Part shown: piece after piece, positions 1 through 5,608 of the stretch
How the letters are laid out: each line of letters starts with the position of its first letter
Position numbering within the stretch: the first letter of the stretch is position 1
Source of the DNA: Eubacterium sp.
GTDB taxonomy: Bacteria > Bacillota > Clostridia > Lachnospirales > Lachnospiraceae
NCBI GenBank assembly: GCA_003520145.1
Contig: DOVJ01000085.1
Coordinates: forward strand, 968 to 9,073
DNA length: 8,106 nucleotides
Reading direction: 5' to 3'
Made by a program: the position numbers and the translations under genes
Notes under the pieces: generated by a model
What the model saw: only the letters and a program-made list of their open reading frames with translations
The model's database searches: none
What the model was told of the DNA's origin: nothing

Positions 1-453
1 GATTTTGATGAAGCTATTATGAAATATATGAGAAAGAGACACAATCTTCTCGTAGGTGAGAGAACAGCGGAAGAGATCAAGATCAAGATAGGAAGCGCTT
101 ATCCAAGACCTGAAGTGGTCACTATGGATGTTAAGGGCAGAAACCTTGTTACAGGTCTTCCTAAGACTGTTACTGTTACTTCTGAGGAGACAGAAGAAGC
201 TCTTAGAGAAGCTACTTCGCAGATTGTTGAAGCTGTACATAGTGTTCTTGAGAAGACACCACCTGAACTTGCGGCAGATGTTGCTACAAGAGGTATCGTT
301 CTTACTGGCGGTGGAAGTCTGTTACAGGGTCTTGAGGAGCTTATCGAGACTAAGACTGGTATTAATACTATGACTGCTGATGATCCTATGACTGCGGTTG
401 CGAAGGGAACTGGTATGTATATCGAATCAGTTGCAGGCTTCAAGGAACTTTGA
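1..453 (+). CDS. mbl: MreB/Mbl family rod-shape actin homologue, C-terminal part (5' truncated by window)
   Basis: Only the last 150 residues are present; the frame is open from base 1 and ends at a TGA (451-453). MreB-family proteins form membrane-bound, ATP-dependent filaments that direct the elongasome and lateral peptidoglycan synthesis. The visible part begins at DFDEAI and continues through GERTAEEIKIKIGSAYP, a typical MreB subdomain sequence. Near the end, GIVLTGGGSLLQGLEELI is the conserved nucleotide-binding Gly-rich stretch, followed by the usual DDPMTAVAKGTG tail. The family is clear. Mbl rather than MreB is inferred from context: the two downstream rod genes reproduce the mbl-flhO-flhP order of Bacillus subtilis, whereas mreB normally precedes mreC and mreD. 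A 40-base gap separates it from the first flagellar gene with no terminator, so co-transcription is plausible. Confidence 0.93.
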   Translation, partial: DFDEAIMKYMRKRHNLLVGERTAEEIKIKIGSAYPRPEVVTMDVKGRNLVTGLPKTVTVTSEETEEALREATSQIVEAVHSVLEKTPPELAADVATRGIVLTGGGSLLQGLEELIETKTGINTMTADDPMTAVAKGTGMYIESVAGFKEL

Positions 454-455
454 TC

Positions 456-478
456 TCAGTTAAGTCGGTTTTGACTGA
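456..478 (+). repeat. Imperfect hairpin between mbl and the flagellar rod genes
   Basis: TCAGTTAA (456-463) can pair with TTGACTGA (471-478) as an 8-bp stem with one G-U pair and a 7-base loop. It starts three bases after the mbl stop and ends just before the TAAGGAGG ribosome binding site (481-488) of the next gene. No T-tract follows, so it is not an intrinsic terminator. It could be an mRNA-stability or processing element; a role is not shown by the sequence. Confidence 0.4.
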
Positions 479-493
479 CGTAAGGAGGTATCT

Positions 494-1267
494 ATGGTAA
501 GAGGACTATATACTGCCTATACAGGTATGATGCAGCAGCAAGCCAGAATGGAAGTGTTGACTAATAACCTTGCGAATTCCACAACTGTGGGTTTTAAGAA
601 GGAAGGAAGTACTTCCAGAGCATTTGATCAGGTGCTTGCTATTAAGGTCAGGGATTCCAGTACATCCTATGTCGATCAGGTGATTGGTAAGATGAGTCTC
701 GGCGTTAAGGTTGGTGAGACTTATACAGATTATTCGCAGGGCTCTTTTAAGGCGACAGAAGGACCGCTTGATGTGGCGCTTTCAGGGGATGGATTCTTTA
801 ACATCTCCTACAGAAAAAAAGGCAGCGATGAAGATCAGGTTATGTATACAAGATCTGGCGAGTTTGCACTTACTCAGGATGGAACACTCGTTACTAAGGA
901 TGGAGATTATGTCCTTGGACAAAACGGCATGATTGTTATACCGCCAAAGTCAACTGTGACGATTGATTCTGACGGTGCTATATATGCTGATGATCAGTAT
1001 ATAGATACATTTTTGGTGACTGATTTTGAGAATCGCGACTATCTTGCAAAGTATGGAGAGAATCTCTATCGTGCGGTAGAAGGCGCGACCGTTATAGAAG
1101 CAAATCCGAGATTTGTTCAGGGATATCTTGAGATGTCCAACGTCAACATAGTTTCGGAGATGGTTGACCTTATAGATGTTACAAGAGCATATGAATCTAA
1201 TCAGAAACTCATACAGGCTATGGATGAAACTCTTGAGAAATCAGTAGCCTTGGGCGTTCTTCAGTGA
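494..1267 (+). CDS. flgF: Flagellar basal-body rod protein, FlgF/FlhO-like
   Basis: A 257-residue protein of the FlgF/FlgG/FlgE rod-hook family, exported by the flagellar type III system and polymerised in the rod of the basal body. The N-terminus (residues 4-36) carries the family signature, including NNLAN at 24-28 and VGFKK at 32-36. A central GDGFF (98-102) marks the hook-basal-body core domain. The C-terminal helix contains SNVNIVSEMVDLIDVTRAYE, the usual axial-protein ending. Like other axial proteins it has no Sec signal peptide. The ATG follows TAAGGAGG (481-488) at good spacing. Its place before a more canonical FlgG and after mbl matches FlhO of Bacillus subtilis; FlgF is the equivalent name elsewhere. 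The family is certain; the assignment to the proximal side of the rod is by gene order. Confidence 0.9.
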   Translation: MVRGLYTAYTGMMQQQARMEVLTNNLANSTTVGFKKEGSTSRAFDQVLAIKVRDSSTSYVDQVIGKMSLGVKVGETYTDYSQGSFKATEGPLDVALSGDGFFNISYRKKGSDEDQVMYTRSGEFALTQDGTLVTKDGDYVLGQNGMIVIPPKSTVTIDSDGAIYADDQYIDTFLVTDFENRDYLAKYGENLYRAVEGATVIEANPRFVQGYLEMSNVNIVSEMVDLIDVTRAYESNQKLIQAMDETLEKSVALGVLQ

Positions 1268-1283
1268 TAAGGAGGTATGACTT

Positions 1284-2099
1284 ATGATGAGATCGTTGTG
1301 GACGGCAGCGTCCGGTATGATAGCACAGCAGACTAACGTAGATACGATAGCAAATAACCTTGCCAATGTCAATACTGTCGGATATAAGGCAGAACGAGCT
1401 GAATTCAAGTCGCTACTTTATCAGACCCTTCAGGCTAAGACAACAACTGCCAATGATGAGCAGAAGCCTATTAGTGCGCAGGTTGGTCTTGGTACAAGGA
1501 CATCTTCTATCACGTCTATATTCACTAATGGTACTTTCAACGAAACAGGTAAGGTATCAGACTTGGCTATTAATGGTGCGGGCTTCTTTGCGATACAGAA
1601 CGTAGATGGCGGAGTAGATTATACACGTAATGGAACATTTAACTGGTCAAGGATAGATGGCGGCGGATTCATGCTTGTAGATACCATGGGTAACGCGGTT
1701 CTCGATATGAATGAGACGCCGATTACGGTTGATTCGGAATTCGATATCAACAAGGTCAAGATAGATACGGATGGCAATCTATCTTATCCTGATGAAACTA
1801 ACAATCTTCAGAGTATGGGATTTAGGATTGGACTTTTTCAGTTCACTAATCCTGCAGGCCTTGAGAAGATAGGTGATTCGAAGTATGCTCCTACAGCTAA
1901 CTCAGGCGATCCTATATCTGAAGAAAATCCGGGTATAAAGCCAAGTGTGTTGAGACAGGGTTATGTAGAGGCTTCCAACGTACAGGTTGCTGATGAGATG
2001 ATCAACTTAATAGTTGCTCAGAGAGCATATGAACTTAATTCTAAGGCTATAACTGCATCAGATGAGATGCTTCAGCAGGCTAACAATCTTAGAAGATAG
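1284..2099 (+). CDS. flgG: Flagellar basal-body distal rod protein, FlgG/FlhP-like
   Basis: A 271-residue rod protein. It opens with MMRSLWTAASGM and has NNLANVNTVGYK at residues 24-35, very close to the FlgG consensus. GAGFF at 98-102 marks the core domain, and the C-terminus reads SNVQVADEMINLIVAQRAYE, the conserved helix that packs in the rod interior. The length is near the usual FlgG size of about 260 residues. AAGGAGG (1269-1275) overlaps the end of the previous gene and serves the ATG at 1284; the ATG at 1287 is also possible. The 16-base gap to flgF indicates one transcript. It pairs with the upstream paralogue as FlhO and FlhP do in Bacillus subtilis. Confidence 0.93.
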   Translation: MMRSLWTAASGMIAQQTNVDTIANNLANVNTVGYKAERAEFKSLLYQTLQAKTTTANDEQKPISAQVGLGTRTSSITSIFTNGTFNETGKVSDLAINGAGFFAIQNVDGGVDYTRNGTFNWSRIDGGGFMLVDTMGNAVLDMNETPITVDSEFDINKVKIDTDGNLSYPDETNNLQSMGFRIGLFQFTNPAGLEKIGDSKYAPTANSGDPISEENPGIKPSVLRQGYVEASNVQVADEMINLIVAQRAYELNSKAITASDEMLQQANNLRR

Positions 2100-2113
2100 G
2101 ATAGGAGGCTTAT

Positions 2114-2497
2114 ATGGATATGGATTTTACCAGCCTTAATCTTAATAATGTGGTCAGTTCAGCAAAAAAGAATACTGCTTATGACAATGCTCTTAAGAAG
2201 GATTATAAGAACGCCACTGAGAAGGAACTTATGGATGCTTGCAAGACATTTGAGGCTTACTTTGTTGAGCAGGTATTTAAGAATATGCAGAAGACTGTTC
2301 CAGAATCTGAATATACTTCTTCTGCAAGTAAGACAACCAGAGAATTCTTCAACGAACAGCTTCTTAGTGAATATGCGAAGCAGGCTGTCGATAGTGGCGA
2401 GGGCTTTGGTATAGCGAAGGCTTTGTATGAGCAGATGAAGAATAATTATGGATTGACCTCTGATCCGAGTGATGATAAGAGTACAGAGAATATTTGA
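2114..2497 (+). CDS. Rod-binding protein (FlgJ N-terminal domain only)
   Basis: A 127-residue protein matching the rod-binding domain found at the N-terminus of FlgJ, which caps or scaffolds rod assembly. Residues 36-110 carry the core: ELMDACKTFEAYFVEQVFKNM, where the FE pair at 46-47 is characteristic, then an EFFNEQLLSEYAKQ segment and a GFGIAKALYEQM ending that resembles the GLG(I/L)A...QM close of this domain. There is no C-terminal muramidase (glucosaminidase) domain, so peptidoglycan must be opened by another enzyme, as in many Firmicutes. AGGAGG (2103-2108) lies 5 bases before the ATG at 2114; the in-frame ATG at 2120 is an alternative that loses two residues. It sits 14 bases after flgG and is the last gene before the terminator. 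Confidence 0.85.
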   Translation: MDMDFTSLNLNNVVSSAKKNTAYDNALKKDYKNATEKELMDACKTFEAYFVEQVFKNMQKTVPESEYTSSASKTTREFFNEQLLSEYAKQAVDSGEGFGIAKALYEQMKNNYGLTSDPSDDKSTENI

Positions 2498-2499
2498 AC

Positions 2500-2525
2500 T
2501 CAGTCGGAGTCTGATCTCCGATTGA
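2500..2525. repeat. Inverted repeat just after the flagellar cluster
   Basis: TCAGTCGGAG (2500-2509) and CTCCGATTGA (2516-2525) form a 10-bp stem with one G-U pair and a 6-base loop. It begins three bases after the stop codon of the rod-binding gene. An A-rich stretch follows, not a T-tract, so it is not a terminator by itself. It stands 12 bases before the real terminator hairpin and may protect the 3' end of the flagellar mRNA or help set folding of the recD2 leader. Confidence 0.6.
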
Positions 2526-2537
2526 AATTAAAAGCAT

Positions 2538-2567
2538 GAGGGATCGCGTGTGGCGATTCCTCTTTTT
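2538..2567 (+). terminator. Intrinsic terminator of the flagellar cluster / recD2 leader terminator
   Basis: GAGGGATCGC (2538-2547) pairs with GCGATTCCTC (2553-2562) over 10 bp with one G-U wobble and a GTGTG loop, and five T (2563-2567) follow directly. An A-rich tract precedes it. This is a textbook Rho-independent terminator. It ends only five bases before the recD2 ribosome binding site, so any recD2 transcript from an upstream promoter must read through it. Confidence 0.85.
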
Positions 2568-2580
2568 CCGTGAAAGGGGA
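2558..2580 (+). promoter_or_regulatory. recD2 ribosome binding site with a complementary anti-Shine-Dalgarno arm
   Basis: AAAGGGGA (2573-2580) is the only good ribosome binding site for recD2 and selects the TTG at 2587 (7 bases after the GGGG core), or less well the GTG at 2584. TCCTCTTT (2558-2565) is complementary to it over 8 bp with one G-U pair; a G-U pair can close a 5-base loop. The first five bases of this arm are also the descending arm of the terminator, so terminator and SD-masking hairpin cannot form together. The complementarity is read directly; regulation is inferred. Confidence 0.5.
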
Positions 2581-2586
2581 TATGTG

Positions 2587-4803
2587 TTGGAAACTATAGA
2601 GGGTTATGTAGAGAAGATAATGTTCAAGAACGATGAGAATGGTTATCATGTTCTTGCTATGAAGAATAAAGATGGGGAATTCGTAAGCTGCGGTATGTTT
2701 TCCGGTGTGAGTGAAGGCGATGGTCTGAAGATTGATGGAAACTGGTTCAATCACGCAAGCTACGGCAGGCAGTTTAAGGCAGAGAGCTATTCTATCAATC
2801 CTCCAAGCGATAAGGAGTCTGCATATAGATATCTTGCTTCTGGTGCGATTAAGGGTGTTGGTCAGATAACAGCACTCAGGATCGTTCAGCGCTTCGGTGA
2901 CAGGACCTGGGAGGTTCTGGAGAATACTCCTGAAGCTCTTGCGCAGATAGCGGGTATCAGTAAGAAAAAAGCAATTGATATAGGTTCGCAGATAAAGGAA
3001 AAAACTGAACTTAGAGGTGCTATAGCTTATCTGTCACAGTATGGTATAAGTAACCTCACGGCTCTTAAGATATATGAGAAGTATGGGCAGAAGTTATATC
3101 AGGTGGTTCGTGAGAATCCATACAGATTGGCTGATGATATCGATGGAATCGGCTTTGTGAAAGCTGATGAGATAGCGATTGGAATGGGACTTAGTACGGA
3201 TTCTGATTATAGGATCAATGCCTGCATAACTTATTCGCTTGGTGAGGTGTCGGAGTCTGGACATACCTGTTATCCTTATGAGGGTCTTTTAGAAGTTGTT
3301 AAAAACAGGCTTGGCGTAGAGATAGAGGAGGCTGACTGGGAGCAGTTCATATACAATCTGATTGTAGAGCGCAAGATTGTCATGCATAAGGAAGGAGACG
3401 TAAAGTATCTCTATCTGCCTTATCTGTATAAGGCGGAGAAGACTACAGGAGTGATTCTTAAGAACTTCACAGGTTATGAGGACCTCGATGAGGATGCTTT
3501 CTTTAAGAAGATCGATATCTATCTTAACAGAAAATCAATAGATCTTGATGAGGTGCAGAGAGCTGCGCTTTTTAAGTGTGCTTCAAATCAGATGTCTGTT
3601 ATAACAGGTGGTCCTGGAACCGGTAAGACGACCATCATAGAGACACTTATAGATTACTTTGAGGATATGGGTGAGGAGATAGTTCTTGCTGCGCCAACAG
3701 GCCGTGCTGCTAAGCGTATGACGCAGGCTACGGGTCGTAAGGCTCAGACTATACACAGGCTTCTGGAATTCGGAAGTAGTGAGAACGGTGACAATATAGT
3801 TGGACGTGATGAGGATAATCCTGTAGAAGCAGATGTTGTGATAATCGATGAGATGTCGATGGTTGACATCAACCTTATGTATCTTCTTCTGAAGGCGCTT
3901 GATCGTGATACAAGGATAATTATGGTTGGAGATCCTGATCAGCTTCCAAGTGTTGGCCCTGGCAACGTACTTGGCGATATCATCGAAGCATTTCCCGAGC
4001 ATATCACGAGGCTTGAGCACGTGTATCGTCAGTCAGAAGACAGCACTATCGCAAGCATAGCTCATGATATAAATGCAGGGATTGAGGTCGACTTTTCTGT
4101 CAAGAGGAAGGACTTCTATATGGCGGAACGTATTCCTGAGAAAATCTGTGCTGCGCTTAAGCCGATAATAACTTCGCAGATGCCATCGTATAGACATACA
4201 AAGCCTATAGATATACAGGTTTTGTCACCTGTTAAAAAAGGTGAGTTTGGAGTTGCGGCCCTTAATCAGTATCTTCAGTCACTCCTTAATCCTGCGGATG
4301 CAAGAAAGCATGAGATGACCTATGGAGATGTTATATTCCGTGAGGGCGATAAGGTTATGCATATCAAGAATAATTATCAGCTTGAGTGGAAAGTGATAAG
4401 GCGTGGCAATTATGTAGTTGATACCGGAATGGGAGTATATAACGGAGATACGGGGATTATCAGTGAAGTGAATACATACGCGGGATACATAGATGTTATC
4501 TACGATTATGATACTGACAGTCCTAAGACTGTCAGGTATAAAACAGAGAATTACAATGAGCTTGAGCTTGCCTATGCTATAACTATTCATAAATCGCAGG
4601 GAAGTGAGTACGATGATGAGATACTTGTGCTCGGACCGGGTATAGGAAGGCTCATGACGAGGAATCTTATCTATACCGCGGTTACGCGTGCGAAGAAGTG
4701 TATATGCATAATAGGAAGTCAGAATATATTCAATAGTATGGTTAAGAATAATTCGATAACAAAAAGGTATTCTAACCTCAAAAGTTTTTGCGAAAACACT
4801 TGA
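2587..4803 (+). CDS. recD2: ATP-dependent SF1 DNA helicase, RecD2 family
   Basis: A 738-residue 5'-3' DNA helicase of the RecD2 type, which in bacteria lacking RecBC acts alone in DNA repair and replication-fork maintenance. The N-terminal domain (about 1-75) is followed by helix-hairpin-helix segments near 83-135 and 150-200 (IKGVGQ, IAGISKKKA, IDGIGFVKADEIA). Helicase motifs are intact: Walker A GGPGTGKTT with Lys347, Walker B IIDEMS with Asp421 and Glu422, motif III GDPDQLP at 448-454, an ArgFinger-region VYRQSE, LSPVKKGEFG, HKSQGSE near 668-674, and motif VI AVTRAKK with Arg701. The frame is open from an ATG at 2536, but that start lies beside the terminator stem and has no ribosome binding site; TTG 2587 after AAAGGGGA gives the usual start (ETIEGYVEKI) of family members. 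No clear promoter is seen: a TTGACC at 2453-2458 lacks a good -10. Confidence 0.93.
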   Translation: METIEGYVEKIMFKNDENGYHVLAMKNKDGEFVSCGMFSGVSEGDGLKIDGNWFNHASYGRQFKAESYSINPPSDKESAYRYLASGAIKGVGQITALRIVQRFGDRTWEVLENTPEALAQIAGISKKKAIDIGSQIKEKTELRGAIAYLSQYGISNLTALKIYEKYGQKLYQVVRENPYRLADDIDGIGFVKADEIAIGMGLSTDSDYRINACITYSLGEVSESGHTCYPYEGLLEVVKNRLGVEIEEADWEQFIYNLIVERKIVMHKEGDVKYLYLPYLYKAEKTTGVILKNFTGYEDLDEDAFFKKIDIYLNRKSIDLDEVQRAALFKCASNQMSVITGGPGTGKTTIIETLIDYFEDMGEEIVLAAPTGRAAKRMTQATGRKAQTIHRLLEFGSSENGDNIVGRDEDNPVEADVVIIDEMSMVDINLMYLLLKALDRDTRIIMVGDPDQLPSVGPGNVLGDIIEAFPEHITRLEHVYRQSEDSTIASIAHDINAGIEVDFSVKRKDFYMAERIPEKICAALKPIITSQMPSYRHTKPIDIQVLSPVKKGEFGVAALNQYLQSLLNPADARKHEMTYGDVIFREGDKVMHIKNNYQLEWKVIRRGNYVVDTGMGVYNGDTGIISEVNTYAGYIDVIYDYDTDSPKTVRYKTENYNELELAYAITIHKSQGSEYDDEILVLGPGIGRLMTRNLIYTAVTRAKKCICIIGSQNIFNSMVKNNSITKRYSNLKSFCENT

Positions 4804-4849
4804 AGTATCGGGCTTTCTGATATAAAATGTTATTGTAGGCTGACTTTAG

Positions 4850-5431
4850 TCACTTAAGCTTATTCATGATTATATCTTTCTTCATAGGATTTACAGAACC
4901 AGCGTACAGATAGAGCTTTTCTAGGTCTGATGTGCGGTTTGTATCCTTGAAGTATGTATAGAGAAGCTCGAAGTCCCTTGTGATATCGCTCTCTATGCTT
5001 AAGTTATACATGAGAATGTCAGAACCTTCTTTGTCATATCCCTTCTCGAAGAGATATGCGCCTAATTCGGAGAGCTTCTGTACAAGATGTGTGTAATTAG
5101 CATCGCATTCTGACAGATATGGAAGATTGGCGCTGCCGTAAGCAAGCTTAAGATCGGTGTTGCTTATATAATTGAGATTGGCAACGGGATTTGAACATAT
5201 ATCGCGTATGCTGTCACACAGCTTGTCGATGTGCTCATCAGAAGGAAGACCTGATAGTATAGACAGGTCCGGCTTGATCAATTCAAGGTCCGATAAGCTT
5301 TTCTTTCTGGTATGGTTTGCTTCCTGCTCTCTGTCCCAGAAAGCATCGTGTCTTTGCTGCATCTTGTTATCGGATGTTCTGATAGCGAATGCCAGAGCTA
5401 CGCAGAATAATAAAACAAAAGGTAATATCAT
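4850..5431 (-). CDS. Membrane-anchored protein of unknown function with repeat-like helical C-terminus
   Basis: A 193-residue protein I cannot name. Residues 2-17 are strongly hydrophobic with only one Arg just after (residue 18), which suggests a single N-terminal membrane anchor rather than a cleaved signal. A charged segment follows with FWDREQEANHTRKK at 31-44, which looks like a conserved motif. The rest is mostly helical and polar. Residues about 118-172 (ELGAYLFEKGYDKEGSDIL, then a second helix pair around YTYFKDTNRTSDLEKLYLYA) have the spacing of one or two TPR-like helical hairpins, so a protein-interaction role at the membrane is possible. The ATG is preceded by GAGGA at 7 bases on the minus strand. 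It converges on recD2 across 46 bases and diverges from the 31-codon ORF. A near-consensus promoter lies about 120 bases upstream. Confidence 0.75.
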   Translation of the reverse strand: MILPFVLLFCVALAFAIRTSDNKMQQRHDAFWDREQEANHTRKKSLSDLELIKPDLSILSGLPSDEHIDKLCDSIRDICSNPVANLNYISNTDLKLAYGSANLPYLSECDANYTHLVQKLSELGAYLFEKGYDKEGSDILMYNLSIESDITRDFELLYTYFKDTNRTSDLEKLYLYAGSVNPMKKDIIMNKLK

Positions 5432-5453
5432 AATATAGTCCTCATAAGTGATC

Positions 5454-5468
5454 TCGCCTGTGAGGCGA
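5454..5468. repeat. Perfect short inverted repeat between divergent start codons
   Basis: TCGCCT (5454-5459) and AGGCGA (5463-5468) form a perfect 6-bp GC-rich stem around a GTG loop. On the plus strand it lies directly against the AAAGGAGA ribosome binding site of the 31-codon ORF. On the minus strand it lies in the leader of the 193-residue gene, about 22 bases before its start. It could be an operator or an mRNA hairpin; neither is shown. Confidence 0.45.
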
Positions 5469-5479
5469 AAGGAGATAGT

Positions 5480-5575
5480 ATGTTTAATGGTAAGAACCGC
5501 AGACTCATGGTTTCCATAGTATGTATCATACTTATAATAGCCATGGTTGTACCTATGATTTTAGCATTAGTATAA
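5480..5575 (+). CDS. Small single-span membrane peptide (31 aa)
   Basis: A 31-codon ORF from ATG (5480) to TAA (5573-5575). It begins with a positively charged stretch, MFNGKNRR, followed by about 20 hydrophobic residues (MVSIVCIILIIAMVVPMI is the core), which predicts one membrane span with the N-terminus inside. AAAGGAGA (5468-5475) gives an excellent ribosome binding site at about 5 bases. The good translation signal, charge-then-hydrophobic layout and a position between two unrelated genes argue that it is real. I do not recognise the family; small membrane peptides like this often modulate a membrane partner, and the adjacent anchored protein is one candidate. No strong promoter precedes it: CATAAT at 5429-5434 lacks a -35. 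The opposite strand is predicted to be transcribed across nearly all of it. Confidence 0.7.
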   Translation: MFNGKNRRLMVSIVCIILIIAMVVPMILALV

Positions 5576-5576
5576 T
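5547..5576 (+). promoter_or_regulatory. Candidate promoter of the PurM-like/Lrp/aminotransferase operon
   Basis: A perfect TATAAT (5571-5576) overlaps the stop codon of the 31-codon ORF. The best -35 is TTGTAC (5547-5552) at 18 bp, which matches the consensus only in its first three bases. Transcription would start near 5583 and leave a leader of about 24 bases containing AAAGGG. The -10 is convincing; the -35 is weak, so an activator may be needed or the promoter may be weak. Confidence 0.45.
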
Positions 5577-5586
5577 AATATGTCAA
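5558..5586 (-). promoter_or_regulatory. Strong sigma-A-type promoter for the minus-strand membrane-protein gene
   Basis: Read on the minus strand, TTGACA (5586-5581) is a perfect -35, the spacer is exactly 17 bp, and TAAAAT (5563-5558) matches five of six -10 positions. Transcription would start near 5551 and give a leader of about 120 bases before the ATG at 5431. That leader is antisense to the 31-codon ORF apart from its last few codons. The site overlaps the plus-strand TATAAT at 5571-5576. Confidence 0.65.
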
Positions 5587-5590
5587 AGGG

Positions 5591-5608
5591 ATAATAATCA
5601 GTTATTAT
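5591..5608. promoter_or_regulatory. AT-rich palindrome over the start of the PurM-like gene (candidate operator or leader hairpin)
   Basis: ATAATAA (5591-5597), TCAG, TTATTAT (5602-5608) is a perfect 7+7 inverted repeat that runs into the ATG at 5607. As DNA it could be an operator, for example for the Lrp-family regulator encoded in the same operon. As RNA it would fold between the AAAGGG ribosome binding site (5585-5590) and the start codon, shortening the otherwise long 16-base spacing. Both readings are inference. Confidence 0.45.

Noticed and set aside
471..499. TTGACT (471-476) as a -35 for the flagellar rod genes
   Set aside because: No -10-like hexamer lies 16-18 bases downstream; that position is already inside the coding sequence.
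2536..2586. ATG at 2536 as the start of recD2, adding 17 residues
   Set aside because: The codons lie across the terminator stem and T-tract, no ribosome binding site precedes it, and the added residues do not resemble RecD2 N-termini. TTG 2587 follows AAAGGGGA at normal spacing.
3583..4020. 145-codon open frame on the minus strand inside recD2
   Set aside because: It covers the conserved helicase motifs in antisense and shows no family features.
4782..4801. AAGT...ACTT hairpin at the end of recD2 as a bidirectional terminator
   Set aside because: The stem is AT-rich, carries a bulge, lies inside the coding end and has no convincing T-tract on the plus strand. The 46-base convergent gap holds only a 5-bp TGACT/AGTCA repeat (4841-4852).
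5172..5438. 88-codon plus-strand open frame opposite the membrane-protein gene
   Set aside because: It is fully antisense to a gene with good start signals and a sensible anchor; no clear ribosome binding site or domain.
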